Below, piece after piece: positions 1 through 8,346 of a stretch of 44,776 nucleotides of DNA. The DNA is from Clostridia bacterium (GTDB taxonomy: Bacteria; Bacillota; Clostridia; Oscillospirales; Acutalibacteraceae). The number at the start of each line of letters is the position of its first letter. Position 1 is the stretch's first letter. The notes beneath the pieces were generated by a model that was not told the origin of the DNA, did no database searches, and worked only from the letters and a program-made list of their open reading frames with translations. The stretch is taken from assembly GCA_017410585.1 (NCBI GenBank), contig JAFQQM010000039.1, positions 1 to 44,776 on the forward strand. Direction: 5' to 3'. A program made the position numbers and the translations under genes.

Positions 1-182
1 AGCCGACTGAGGGGTAGTCTTTCGTTTTCTCTCCCTCCGTCTTTTTGCTTCGCAAAAATCCACCTCCCTCGTCAGAGGGAGGCATAACATAAAACACTTT
101 CTGCGTCTGCCTTTGATCTCTACGATTTCTGTTCATTGCTAAAGCTCTTTTGAACCACGCGACTATCGCGTGGTTTTCGTTT
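1..182. repeat. Dispersed mosaic hairpin repeat, copy 1 (cut by window edge)
   Basis: Bases 1-182 match 23063-23244 with 5 mismatches and no gaps. The element is non-coding and consists of consecutive small inverted repeats: an A/T-flanked GC hairpin near 42-58, CCTCCCTC/GAGGGAGG at 63-82, and CCACGCG/CGCGTGG at 155-173 followed by a T-rich tract that looks like a plus-strand terminator. The left end is cut by the window, so the first hairpins seen in copy 2 are missing here. It lies beyond the 3' end of gph. Confidence 0.9.
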
Positions 183-216
183 ACAAGAAAGCCGGCAAGG
201 GATTTCCCTTGCCGGC
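183..216 (-). terminator. Rho-independent terminator of the gph transcript
   Basis: Perfect 11-bp stem GCCGGCAAGGG with a 4-nt loop at 191-216, followed on the minus strand by TTTCTTGT. It begins 6 nt after the gph stop codon. Confidence 0.85.
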
Positions 217-221
217 TGTTG

Positions 222-866
222 TTATAAATTCGATTGCAATTCCGCGACGGTGGAACAGATGGTGGTAGCGCCCGCCGCCAGCAGGTGTTCACGGGAGCGA
301 AAGCCCCAATCCACGCTGATGCAGGGCATACCGGCATTAGCGGCGGTGAGGATATCCACGTCCGAATCACCGACGTATACGCAGTCGGCGGCGGAGAGGC
401 CGAGTAAAGTCAATGCCCTTTCCACCGTGTCGGGTGCCGGTTTACGGCGAAGTCCTTCACATTCCCCGACGACCGCACCGATCAAATTCCCAAAATGTGC
501 CCCACAAAGGGCTTTGGCGGCAAAATCGATCTTGTTGGAGACCACACCGACCGGAATTCCCTCGGATCTCAGCCACGCAAGCAGGTCGAGGATACCCTCG
601 TAGGGCTTGGTGCGGACGTTCATATGCTCGGCGTAGTCGACACGAAAATCCGCCAAACACGCCGCCACCGTCTGCTCATCGGTACCGGCAGGCACCGCAC
701 GAGCAATCAACTTGCCGATGCCGTTGCCGACAAACGAGCGCACCTCGTCCTCGGTGCGAAGCGGAAAGCCGTGTTTGGCCAAAGCGGCGTTGACCGCATC
801 CGCCAGATCGCCGAGCGTATCCAACAGCGTGCCGTCCAAATCAAATAAAATTCCTTGATATTTCAT
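222..866 (-). CDS. gph: HAD-superfamily phosphoglycolate phosphatase-like hydrolase
   Basis: A 214-aa cytosolic HAD phosphatase. Visible motifs are DLDGTLLDT at the N-terminus (nucleophile and acid/base Asp), SNK (motif II), Lys in RRKPAP (motif III) and GDSDVD (motif IV), with an alpha-helical cap between motifs I and II. The family hydrolyses phosphoglycolate or similar small phosphoesters; the substrate cannot be fixed from sequence. I start at 866 because the protein then begins MKYQGILFDLDG and GGGAG lies at correct spacing; the longer frame adds a non-conserved N-terminus. It starts 1 nt after the yunB stop (TGATATG), so the pair is translationally coupled. Length fits the family. Confidence 0.85.
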   Translation of the reverse strand: MKYQGILFDLDGTLLDTLGDLADAVNAALAKHGFPLRTEDEVRSFVGNGIGKLIARAVPAGTDEQTVAACLADFRVDYAEHMNVRTKPYEGILDLLAWLRSEGIPVGVVSNKIDFAAKALCGAHFGNLIGAVVGECEGLRRKPAPDTVERALTLLGLSAADCVYVGDSDVDILTAANAGMPCISVDWGFRSREHLLAAGATTICSTVAELQSNL

Positions 867-867
867 A

Positions 868-1494
868 TCAGTTCTCCCAAGTAGCAAACGTATCGGGGAC
901 TTCCCCAAACAACACCGTCTGCGCCACCATCACCGTACCGGTCAAGGTAAGGGTCTGGTAGCGGCCGGCGTAAATGAGCAACATATCCTGATCCACGGTA
1001 AGCGACAGCGTATAGCAGGTCTGGTTGATGCCTGCCGGCGTGATACCGTCCTCCAGCCGGATGGCGATGATGCCGTTGGCGGTCAGGCGGAAGGTAAGCG
1101 ACGGGCCGCGATGGGCGGAAAACACGCCGCCGAATATCGAGCCGATCGGCACCGAAAACGACATACTGTCAAGGGAACTCAGTTCCTCGGTCAGCCGGAG
1201 ATTGAGTTCGGTCTGTAGGCGGTTTAGCATAGCGGTATCGGACGTCACCGCGGTGAGGTGGCCGTTTTGGTCGGTCTGTATAGAAACCAAGTCGGTACCG
1301 GTGATGCCGGTCTCCTCCATCACGTCCGCCACGATACCGTACACCGTCTGCTGATAAAACGCCTGCGAACGGTGAACGCCGATGGCGGACAGCATCGGCA
1401 CCAGCCAGCATTCCGACAGTGCCGTGACCGCCACGGCCAAGACCAGCAACACCGCCAACACGCCACGCAGGCGACTCCGTCTTTGCATCGCCAT
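868..1494 (-). CDS. yunB: Sporulation protein YunB-like
   Basis: A 208-aa protein with one N-terminal transmembrane helix (about residues 10-30) and an extracytoplasmic domain. The layout matches YunB: a DxVS segment after the helix, a middle stretch with PIGSIFGG, and a C-terminal beta-rich part. In Bacillus subtilis YunB is a mother-cell sporulation protein needed for proper spore formation; its molecular role is unknown. The start is ambiguous between 1494 and 1488 (both ATG); GGGAGG lies just upstream and is better spaced for 1488. A terminator separates it from ispH-S1, so it may have its own promoter. It supports a spore-forming host. Confidence 0.75.
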   Translation of the reverse strand: MAMQRRSRLRGVLAVLLVLAVAVTALSECWLVPMLSAIGVHRSQAFYQQTVYGIVADVMEETGITGTDLVSIQTDQNGHLTAVTSDTAMLNRLQTELNLRLTEELSSLDSMSFSVPIGSIFGGVFSAHRGPSLTFRLTANGIIAIRLEDGITPAGINQTCYTLSLTVDQDMLLIYAGRYQTLTLTGTVMVAQTVLFGEVPDTFATWEN

Positions 1495-1540
1495 CCCCCC
1501 TCCCTACAGAGTATGCAGAGAGGAACAGGTCGGGGATGAA

Positions 1541-1572
1541 AAAAAAGAGATGTCTTGCGACATCTCTTTTTC
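1541..1572 (-). terminator. Rho-independent terminator after the ispH-S1 operon (bidirectional shape)
   Basis: A 9-bp stem AGAGATGTC/GACATCTCT with TTGC loop at 1546-1567, flanked by A-runs and T-runs on both sides, so it could act in either direction. On the minus strand a run of more than six T follows the stem 8 nt after the ispH-S1 stop. Confidence 0.9.
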
Positions 1573-1579
1573 ATTTTGC

Positions 1580-3625
1580 TTATTCAGCGGCTTCCTCGGC
1601 GGTCTCCTCGGCCACTTCCTCAGCGGCTTCTTCGGCAACCGGAGCAACCTCTTCCTCCGGCAACAGCGCACGGATGGACAGGCTGATACGCTTCTTGTCG
1701 TAGTCCACGCCGGTGATCTTGGCATCGACCTGCTGGCCGGCCTTCAGTTCATCCTGCGGTTTCTCGACGCGGTGGTTGGCGATCTGCGAGATGTGGATCA
1801 GACCGTCCACGCCCGGGATGATCTGCGCAAACGCACCGAAGGTGGTCATGCTGACGATCTTGACGTTGACCGTCTGGTCAATGGCGTAATCACGCTTGAA
1901 GATCTCCCACGGATTCTCGTCCGCCTTGCGATAGGACAGCGAGATCTTTTTCTTTTCAACATCCAGATCCTTGACGGTGACTTCCACCGACTGGCCGATC
2001 GCCAGCACGTCGGACGGATGCTTCACGCGGTTCCAGGACAGTTCGGAGATGTGAACCATACCGTCCACGCCACCGATATCGACAAACGCGCCGTACGAGG
2101 TCATCGACTTGACCACGCCGGTGTAGGTCTGGCCAACTTCCGCCTGAGCCCAGAAAGCCTCTTCCTTCTCTTTGCGCTCCTCGCGAGCAACCGCACGGAC
2201 CGAGCCGACAGCGCGGCGGCGGGCGGTGTTGACTTCGATAACGCGGAAGCGGACGGTGGTGCCCTTCAGCGAAGACAGATCGTCCAGACGATAGACCGAT
2301 GCCTGCGACGCCGGCACAAAGACGCGGACGCCGTTGCACACGACCAGCACGCCGCCCTTGATCACTTCGGCGACGGTGCCTTCCAAAATCTCGCCCGACT
2401 CGGAAGCGGCGACGATGTTATCCCAGCCCTTGAGCGCATCCACGCGCTTCTTGGACAGCATGATGGTGCCTTCCTGATCGTTGGTGCGCATAATGAGCAG
2501 ATTCAACTCATCACCGATCTTCACGACGTCGGCGGGGTTGACGTTCGGGTCGGCGCTCAGTTCAGCAACCGGAATGTAGCCGGTCTGCTTACGGCCGATG
2601 ACTTCCACCTGTACCTCGTTCGGTGCGATCGCAACGACGATGCCGTTTACTCTTTCATCTGTATTTAAGCTCTTCAAGGACTCCTCGAGTGCCTCGGCAA
2701 AGCTCATTTCTTCGACCGGTTTTTCCGGAGCCGTCTGCTCCGTTTTGGAAACCTCCGTTTCCAGGACTTCGTTGTTTACCATTTCGGACATTGTGATGTG
2801 TACCTCCTTTATAATATCGGCGGGCGTAGATGCTCCGGCGGTCAAGCCGACCTCCTGCACACCGACAAACCACTCCGGTCTCAACTCCGCGGCGGTCTCC
2901 ACCAGATAGGTGGGACAGCACGCCTCGCAGATACTGCGCAGTTTTTCGGTGTTAGAACTTTGTCGCCCTCCGACTATCACCATAACTTGGTGAGACTGTG
3001 CCAACGACACGGCCTCTTCCTGCCTTTTGGCAGTCGCATTACATATTGTATCAAATAATTTGAGATTTGTATAGTGTTTTTTTGAAATTTCTTCGCAATT
3101 TCTCCAAATTTTTATATTGAATGTGGTCTGTGCGACCATAGCAATGGGCTTTTTGACCAATTCCGGATGGTTTTCGGCCAACTTGACCAGTTCTTCCGGA
3201 GTGGAAAATACGTACGATTCCCCGCAAACGTGGCCGCGAATGCCGATCACCTCGGGATGGGACGGGTCTCCGGCGATGAAAATGACCTCACCTTGTTCCG
3301 ACCGTTCCGAAACGATACGATGGATTTTGGAAACGAAAGGGCAGGTGGCATCCACCAACTCGGCTTCGCACTCACGGGCGCGGCGGTAGGTTTCCTCCCC
3401 CACACCGTGAGAGCGGATGACCAAACAGTAGCCCTCCGGCACCTCTTCCGGCGAAGAAACGATTCGCACACCACGGCGTTCCATATCCGCCACCACTTGC
3501 GGGTTGTGGATGATGGGGCCAAGCGTACACACCTGTTTCCCTTCGGCAAGCAACGCGTTGACGGTATCCACCGCTTTGCTCACGCCGAAGCAAAAACCGG
3601 CGGTCGAAGCCAAAGTTACACGCAT
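1580..3625 (-). CDS. ispH: Bifunctional HMBPP reductase (IspH) / ribosomal protein S1-like fusion
   Basis: A 681-aa fusion. Residues 1-280 are IspH, the [4Fe-4S] enzyme that makes IPP and DMAPP in the last MEP-pathway step; the three cluster cysteines are at 12 (GFCFGV), 95 (ATCPFV) and 195 (TICNAT), spaced as in Escherichia coli IspH. Residues about 323-652 hold four S1 OB-fold repeats; the third and fourth carry the best S1 signatures (YGAFVDIGGVDGMVHISEL and FGAFAQIIPGVDGLIHIS). An acidic Glu/Ala tail follows. The fusion is a recognised clostridial arrangement. Start 3625 follows GGAGGAAAACGA and gives the expected MRVTLA start. It overlaps the plsC end by 10 nt, so it is cotranslated with cmk-plsC. 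Confidence 0.95.
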   Translation of the reverse strand: MRVTLASTAGFCFGVSKAVDTVNALLAEGKQVCTLGPIIHNPQVVADMERRGVRIVSSPEEVPEGYCLVIRSHGVGEETYRRARECEAELVDATCPFVSKIHRIVSERSEQGEVIFIAGDPSHPEVIGIRGHVCGESYVFSTPEELVKLAENHPELVKKPIAMVAQTTFNIKIWRNCEEISKKHYTNLKLFDTICNATAKRQEEAVSLAQSHQVMVIVGGRQSSNTEKLRSICEACCPTYLVETAAELRPEWFVGVQEVGLTAGASTPADIIKEVHITMSEMVNNEVLETEVSKTEQTAPEKPVEEMSFAEALEESLKSLNTDERVNGIVVAIAPNEVQVEVIGRKQTGYIPVAELSADPNVNPADVVKIGDELNLLIMRTNDQEGTIMLSKKRVDALKGWDNIVAASESGEILEGTVAEVIKGGVLVVCNGVRVFVPASQASVYRLDDLSSLKGTTVRFRVIEVNTARRRAVGSVRAVAREERKEKEEAFWAQAEVGQTYTGVVKSMTSYGAFVDIGGVDGMVHISELSWNRVKHPSDVLAIGQSVEVTVKDLDVEKKKISLSYRKADENPWEIFKRDYAIDQTVNVKIVSMTTFGAFAQIIPGVDGLIHISQIANHRVEKPQDELKAGQQVDAKITGVDYDKKRISLSIRALLPEEEVAPVAEEAAEEVAEETAEEAAE

Positions 3626-4227
3626 TCGTTTTCCTCCATCAACTGCGCGATGCGTTCCATCAGCAGGCGGGTGCCGCGACGGATATCGGGGCGATCCCCA
3701 TCCAGACACAGTTCGGACGGCTGGATCGGTTTACCGAACACGATGGTGGAACGGCAAAACAGGCGCAGTTTGCGATTTTTGGTCTTACGCAGGATACAGC
3801 AAGGGACGATCGGCGCGCCGGTGCGGGCAACGATCATCGACACGCCCGCTTTACCGCGGGCGAGATTGCCGTCTTTAGAACGGGTGCCTTCCGGAAAAAT
3901 GCCCATCATATGCCCGTCTTGCACCAAGCGGATGGCATGCACCACCGCATCCTTATCGCTGGATTGGCGGTCGACCGTAAAGACGCCCATGATCTTCCCC
4001 AGCAACCAGCGGAACAAGCCGATCTTAAACAGTTCCTTCTTCGCCATAAAATAGATATGACGCGGTTGGGAGACCAGCAAGTGGATCGGATCCATATTGG
4101 AGATATGATTGCACACCAGAACGGCGCCGCCTTCGGCAGGAACGTTTTCCTTGCCGACCGTGCGATACGGCCACAGACAGCAAACGATCACGCGGGCAAT
4201 GCTTTTGATTGCTTCTCTCGCACTCAT
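3616..4227 (-). CDS. plsC: 1-acyl-sn-glycerol-3-phosphate acyltransferase
   Basis: A 203-aa PlsC/LPLAT enzyme that acylates lysophosphatidate to phosphatidate at the inner membrane face. The catalytic HX4D box reads NHISNMDPI, followed by the FPEGTRS glycerophosphate-binding block and a conserved IVP segment. Only one weak hydrophobic N-terminal stretch is seen, as usual for short bacterial PlsC. It overlaps cmk by 4 nt (ATGA) and the ispH start by 10 nt. Substrate range beyond this class cannot be read from sequence. Confidence 0.93.
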   Translation of the reverse strand: MSAREAIKSIARVIVCCLWPYRTVGKENVPAEGGAVLVCNHISNMDPIHLLVSQPRHIYFMAKKELFKIGLFRWLLGKIMGVFTVDRQSSDKDAVVHAIRLVQDGHMMGIFPEGTRSKDGNLARGKAGVSMIVARTGAPIVPCCILRKTKNRKLRLFCRSTIVFGKPIQPSELCLDGDRPDIRRGTRLLMERIAQLMEENECV

Positions 4228-4901
4228 CCGAGACGCTCCTTGATCAAATTCTTCATCAGTTCCACCGACTGTTCCAACGTGTTGCCGGTGGTATCCACCA
4301 TCACCGCATCCTCCGCCGGTTTCAGCGGCGCCGCCGCGCGGTGGGAATCGTTATAATCGCGCTGTATCATATCCGCCAGCACGTCCTCGAAACGGACCTC
4401 CATCCCCTTGGCCGTCATTTCGTCGTAACGGCGGCGAGCGCGATCCTCCGCTGAGGCGGACAAAAAGATCTTGACCTGCGCGTGCGGCAACACCACCGTG
4501 CCGATATCACGGCCGTCCATAATAACGTTGTGGGTAGCGGCGATATCCTGTTGCAGATGGAACAGGAATTGGCGCACCGGCGGGTAGGCGGAGACGGCCG
4601 AAGCGGCCATCGACGCTTCCGGCGTACGGATACAGCCGCTGACATCCTCGTCGTTGAGCAACACCTTTTGGGTGCCGTCTTCATAGGCGAGACCCACGCG
4701 GATGGAAGGCAGCATCGCCACCACCGCATCCGCATCGGTCGGGTCAATGCCGGCGGTCAGCGCGGCGTAGCCAACGGTGCGATACAGCGCACCGGTGTCG
4801 ACGTAGATATACTGCATTTCGGCGGCCAGCCGCTTGGCGATGGTGCTTTTGCCGGCACCGGCCGGACCGTCGATCGCAATGGCGATGGTCTTGGTCTCCA
4901 T
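4224..4901 (-). CDS. cmk: Cytidylate kinase
   Basis: A 225-aa (d)CMP kinase: P-loop GPAGAGKS near the N-terminus, YVDTGALYR, the GRDIGTVV signature, and the RARRR lid-type basic stretch. It phosphorylates CMP and dCMP for RNA, DNA and CDP-lipid synthesis. An upstream in-frame ATG at 4910 exists, but AGGAGG then has no spacing; ATG 4901 has a 9-nt gap and gives METKTIAIAIDG. Its start is 2 nt beyond the stop of the flavoprotein gene, and its end overlaps plsC. The cmk-plsC-ispH/S1 order is typical for Clostridia. Confidence 0.95.
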   Translation of the reverse strand: METKTIAIAIDGPAGAGKSTIAKRLAAEMQYIYVDTGALYRTVGYAALTAGIDPTDADAVVAMLPSIRVGLAYEDGTQKVLLNDEDVSGCIRTPEASMAASAVSAYPPVRQFLFHLQQDIAATHNVIMDGRDIGTVVLPHAQVKIFLSASAEDRARRRYDEMTAKGMEVRFEDVLADMIQRDYNDSHRAAAPLKPAEDAVMVDTTGNTLEQSVELMKNLIKERLG

Positions 4902-4903
4902 AA

Positions 4904-6148
4904 TCAACATCCTCCTAAAACTCCGCGTCCGGCGGCAACGCCGGTCGCAAAAGCAATTTGCAGATTGAAACCGCCGGTATAGGCGTCAACATCCAACACC
5001 TCGCCGGCAAAATACAGGCCGTCACATTTTTTCGATGCCATCGTTTTGGCGTCGATCTCCTTAACACAGACGCCGCCGGAGGTGATCACCGCCTCTTCAA
5101 ACGGGCGGAATCCGGCGATGCGGATGGGCAGGCATTTGAGAAGCGATACCAGTCTCTTGCGCTGTTCCTGCGTCACCGTGTGGCACTTGATACGGGGGGA
5201 GACCCCCGCCTTGCGCAAAAACGGCTGTACCAGCGAATGCGGCAATAAATGAGTAAACGCGTTACCGAGGTCGCTGTTTTTATAGGTGGCAAAATCCCGT
5301 TGCAGGCGAGCATCCAACTGCTCAGCCGTCAGCGCCGGTTTCATATCCAACCGCAGTTCGTAGCGACCGCGAGCCATTTCTTTTAAGTGGGCGCTGACCG
5401 TTAAGATCATCGGACCGGACACGCCGAAATGGGTAAACATCATCTCGCCGAAGTCCTTGGCGATCACCTTGCCGGTGGCGTTATCCACGCATTGCAAAGC
5501 ACAGTTTTTAAGGGATACGCCCATCGCCGCGGCACACAACGGATCATCCGATTCCAGCGCCACCAACGACGGGCGGGGCGGAATGACCGTATGACCGGCT
5601 TGTTCGGCAAGGATGTAGCCATCACCGGTGGAACCGGTGGTGGGATAGGAGCAACCGCCGGTGCAGACGATGACCGCGAAAGCATCCAATTCGGTGCCAT
5701 CCTGCAAGCAGACACCGGTGCAGACGCCTTCTTCGATGCGAAGGGAACTGACCCGTCCCTGCATAAAGCGGACACCGGCGTTTTTGGCGTGACGCACCAA
5801 GGCATCGACGATATCCACCGCCTTATCCGACACCGGAAACACGCGGTTGCCGCGTTCCGTCTTGAGCGGTACCCCCTCCGACTCCAGCAACGCCATCGTA
5901 TCCTGAGGCGACCACTGGTTCATCGCGCTGTACAAAAAGCGCCCATTGGTGGGGGTATTGGCTATGATCCCCTCGGGGGTGGTATTATTGGTGAGATTGC
6001 AACGCCCCTTGCCGGTGATCATCACCTTGCGGGCGGGGCGGAGATTGCGTTCCAGCAGCAGCACCGAGGCGCCGGCTTTAGCGGCTTCCGCCGCCGCCAG
6101 CAGACCGGCGGCACCGGCACCGACGACGATGACCGGAAATTGTGACAT
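4904..6148 (-). CDS. HI0933/BaiN-family FAD-dependent oxidoreductase
   Basis: A 414-aa flavoprotein of the HI0933 (aminoacetone oxidase / BaiN) family. The N-terminal Rossmann motif GAGAAGLLAA binds FAD; GKGRCNLTN is the family signature; VCTGGCSYPTTGSTGDGY and the C-terminal GLYFAGEVLDVDAYTGGFNLQ complete the FAD site. Family members reduce or oxidise small substrates, but most have no assigned one. ATG 6148 is chosen for AAGGA spacing and because the Rossmann fold then begins at residue 6. It is first in the operon leading to cmk-plsC-ispH/S1. Confidence 0.9.
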   Translation of the reverse strand: MSQFPVIVVGAGAAGLLAAAEAAKAGASVLLLERNLRPARKVMITGKGRCNLTNNTTPEGIIANTPTNGRFLYSAMNQWSPQDTMALLESEGVPLKTERGNRVFPVSDKAVDIVDALVRHAKNAGVRFMQGRVSSLRIEEGVCTGVCLQDGTELDAFAVIVCTGGCSYPTTGSTGDGYILAEQAGHTVIPPRPSLVALESDDPLCAAAMGVSLKNCALQCVDNATGKVIAKDFGEMMFTHFGVSGPMILTVSAHLKEMARGRYELRLDMKPALTAEQLDARLQRDFATYKNSDLGNAFTHLLPHSLVQPFLRKAGVSPRIKCHTVTQEQRKRLVSLLKCLPIRIAGFRPFEEAVITSGGVCVKEIDAKTMASKKCDGLYFAGEVLDVDAYTGGFNLQIAFATGVAAGRGVLGGC

Positions 6149-6240
6149 AGCCGCGTCCTTTCTCCTTCTGACGGTATCCAAACCAATGGTCGGCGGCATA
6201 TCGTCAAAGGGAAAACCATATATCCCGCCATTATAATTGT

Positions 6241-6269
6241 ATTATACTCTTTTTCCTACGGCTTTTCAA
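6241..6269 (-). promoter_or_regulatory. Sigma-A promoter for the flavoprotein-cmk-plsC-ispH operon
   Basis: Minus strand TTGAAA, 17 nt, TATAAT. About 90 nt of leader precedes the start at 6148. Confidence 0.85.
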
Positions 6270-6281
6270 GAGTAAAAGCAA

Positions 6282-6309
6282 AATTATCGGACGGTCAGGC
6301 GACCGTCCG
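6282..6309 (-). terminator. Rho-independent terminator after the rpiR-type regulator
   Basis: A 9-bp stem CGGACGGTC/GACCGTCCG with a 4-nt loop at 6288-6309; ATAATTTTG follows on the minus strand. It lies 10 nt past the regulator stop. Confidence 0.8.
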
Positions 6310-6318
6310 ACAGAGAAA

Positions 6319-7200
6319 TTATTTCGGATCTTCGGGAGAATCAGGCAACGCCTGATACACGCCGTAGCGCGACCAGATGCTTTCCAACGTTTCCAGCGAT
6401 TCGCGGTTTTCCTCGATGCGTTTGAGCGAGACCGCCACGATCAGCGCGTTAAGAATGGATAACGGTGCCACCAGCGAATCCACCACCGTTGCCAGATCGC
6501 TGTGCGCCAACAGCAGGTGATCGGCGTAGTCGGCGATCGGGGACAGTTGGCTGTCGGTAATGGCGATGACCTTCGCGTTACGCGAGCGCGCAAAATCCAG
6601 CGTGGTGACCGCTTTAGAGGAATAGCGGGGGAAACTTAAACCGAGGATGACGTCCTGTTCCCCGATATCCACCATTTCTTCAAAGATCTCCGCCGCCGAG
6701 CCGATGGTGATGAGGTGGGTGTTTTGCATCAGCAGTTTGAGATAATAGTGAGCAAAACCGGCCAGCGCACGGCAACTGCCGTTGCCGAAAATATAGACTC
6801 GGCGGGCCGAGACGATATCCGCCACCGCCGCATTAAAGGTTTCTTTGGGCAGGGCATCCAACGTCTGACGAAGGTTGTTGATATCCGAAACGAGGATGTT
6901 ATCCAGCACCTCGTCGTCGGTCATCCGCTCTCGGGTAAGTTCGATGCGTTTTAAAGTGGTCAACCGGCTACGGACCAATTCCTGCACCGCCTTTTGCAGT
7001 TCGGGATAGCCCTCAAAACCGATCTCTGCCGCAAAGCGCACCACCGTCGATTCGCTGACCCCGACCGCTTCGCCCAACTGGAAGGCGGTCATGTAGGCGG
7101 CTTCGTCATACCGCTCGGTAATAAAGCGGGCGATCGCGCGCTGTCCCTTGGAAAAATCCGCTCGATGCTCCGCAATACGCATCAACAGATTGGTTTTCAT
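6319..7200 (-). CDS. MurR/RpiR-family transcriptional regulator (HTH-6 + SIS)
   Basis: A 293-aa regulator. Residues 1-75 form an HTH_6 domain (core: AVGVSESTVVRFAAEIGFEGYPE) and residues about 125-260 a sugar-isomerase (SIS) domain with FGNGSCRALA and a GLSFPRYSS phosphosugar loop. The family senses a phosphorylated sugar, often MurNAc-6-P, GlcN-6-P or similar. It is last in an operon with DUF5685, J-domain and membrane-protein genes, none of which is a sugar gene. The nearest sugar genes are the murQ operon about 5 kb away; a link is only a guess. RBS GGGAGAGG precedes ATG 7200. Confidence 0.9.
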   Translation of the reverse strand: MKTNLLMRIAEHRADFSKGQRAIARFITERYDEAAYMTAFQLGEAVGVSESTVVRFAAEIGFEGYPELQKAVQELVRSRLTTLKRIELTRERMTDDEVLDNILVSDINNLRQTLDALPKETFNAAVADIVSARRVYIFGNGSCRALAGFAHYYLKLLMQNTHLITIGSAAEIFEEMVDIGEQDVILGLSFPRYSSKAVTTLDFARSRNAKVIAITDSQLSPIADYADHLLLAHSDLATVVDSLVAPLSILNALIVAVSLKRIEENRESLETLESIWSRYGVYQALPDSPEDPK

Positions 7201-7224
7201 CGTTCCTCTCCCCTGTTCCTCTTC

Positions 7225-7752
7225 CTACTTGAATATCCGGCGCATCGACCGTTGCAACCGCACGCAGTAAAATCGGATAACGACGTTGATCGCCCGATCG
7301 TACAGCGGCAACAGTAGGTTACCGACCAACAAAAAGACCAACGGCACCGATACGCCAAACAGCACAAACGCATCCGACGGCAACCCGCTCATCAGTTGAA
7401 GCAACAGATAGGTCGCCACCATCGCCACATTAAAAATACCGAATTTCAGCAACCAGCCGAGCGGTCGATTCAAGCGATCCGCATAGCATTTAACGACCGG
7501 ATAATAGCCAAAAAACAGCACGAATAACAGTTTCGGTTCCCATAAAGGAGCCAGCAACAGCGTCAACACCGCCGAAGCGGCGTACACCGCCCAACCCGCT
7601 TTAGGCCCTACTTCCAAAATGACCGGCAGTAACAGCAAGCCGGCGATCACCGGTACAGCGTACTCGGTTGCCGGAATAGCCGACAGCAACATACAGCCTG
7701 CCGCCAATGCCGCCGATAAGCCGCACAGGGCGACCTTTCCTGCATATTTCAT
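7225..7752 (-). CDS. Uncharacterised integral membrane protein, six hydrophobic segments
   Basis: A 175-aa very hydrophobic protein of about six predicted helices, with a conserved-looking loop FFGYYPVVKCYADR between helices four and five and a basic C-terminus (RLQRSMRRIFK). No enzyme motif is seen. Size and topology resemble small transporter-component proteins, but I do not recognise a family. Two starts are possible: GTG 7758 and ATG 7752; the second is better spaced from GAGGTG. It begins just after the J-domain gene and is followed within 25 nt by the RpiR-type regulator, so all are cotranscribed. Confidence 0.7.
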   Translation of the reverse strand: MKYAGKVALCGLSAALAAGCMLLSAIPATEYAVPVIAGLLLLPVILEVGPKAGWAVYAASAVLTLLLAPLWEPKLLFVLFFGYYPVVKCYADRLNRPLGWLLKFGIFNVAMVATYLLLQLMSGLPSDAFVLFGVSVPLVFLLVGNLLLPLYDRAINVVIRFYCVRLQRSMRRIFK

Positions 7753-7761
7753 CCTCACACC

Positions 7762-8346
7762 TCAGCGGCAACACATATTACACAGACAGTTGGCCGCCAG
7801 CATACTGCAACAGCAATCGCACATTCCGTCGTCGCTACCGCCGGCATAGCCGCGCTGACCGCTCATCCGACTGAGTTGAGCGCGGTATTCGCTGTTGTAC
7901 GGGTCCATATTGCAGGCCTGCTGTACGTGGCGGTAAGCCTCGTCCAACCAACCCTTGCGATAAAGGCAAAGGCCCTTAAGATAGTACCACTCGGCATCCC
8001 GCACGGCGGCAGGAACACCGTCGAGCAGGGTCTCCGCTTCGATATAGCGATTACTGGCCAAATACCGACGGACGTCCGCAAAGCGGCCGGAGCCGCCACC
8101 CGTTCCCGTGTAACCGCCGTAGCCACCCGACTGACCGCCGCCGGCAGAGGAACCGCCGCGGCGTTCCTTCACGATGGTGTCGTACGCCTCATTGATCTCC
8201 TGCATCTTCTCCTGCGCGAGATCGGACAACGGGTTATCGGTGTATTTATCGGGATGGTATTTTCGCGCCAGATTACGGTAGGCGGTTTTTATCTCATCGT
8301 CCGTGGCACTGCGCGAAACGCCCAGTATTTCATACGGATCTTTCAT
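7762..8346 (-). CDS. J-domain / TPR-like protein with cysteine-rich tail
   Basis: A 194-aa protein. Residues 2-62 are a J domain with the HPD tripeptide (ARKYHPDKY) that stimulates DnaK-type Hsp70 ATPase. A Gly/Ser/Tyr-rich linker (about 65-90) follows, then two TPR-like helical hairpins (about 92-165), and an extreme C-terminus with eight Cys in its last 20 residues, suggesting metal binding or lipid or disulphide modification. It is not the housekeeping DnaJ, which has a central zinc domain of CxxCxGxG repeats. Start 8346 gives [10 protein letters not shown] and lies inside the end of the DUF5685 gene (17-nt overlap). Confidence 0.85.
   Translation of the reverse strand: MKDPYEILGVSRSATDDEIKTAYRNLARKYHPDKYTDNPLSDLAQEKMQEINEAYDTIVKERRGGSSAGGGQSGGYGGYTGTGGGSGRFADVRRYLASNRYIEAETLLDGVPAAVRDAEWYYLKGLCLYRKGWLDEAYRHVQQACNMDPYNSEYRAQLSRMSGQRGYAGGSDDGMCDCCCSMLAANCLCNMCCR

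Noticed and set aside
155-182. The terminal hairpin of repeat copy 1 as the gph terminator
   Set aside because: A better terminator with the right T-tract orientation lies closer to gph at 183-216; the repeat hairpin has its T-tract on the plus strand.
1508-1515. CATACTCT on the minus strand upstream of yunB as a sigma-E -10 element
   Set aside because: It is only about 14 nt from the start codon, so the transcript would begin within the Shine-Dalgarno, and no -35 match is seen.
6319-7200. RpiR-type regulator as the dedicated regulator of the murQ operon
   Set aside because: It is about 5 kb away in a different operon, and the murQ operon already encodes its own HTH domain.
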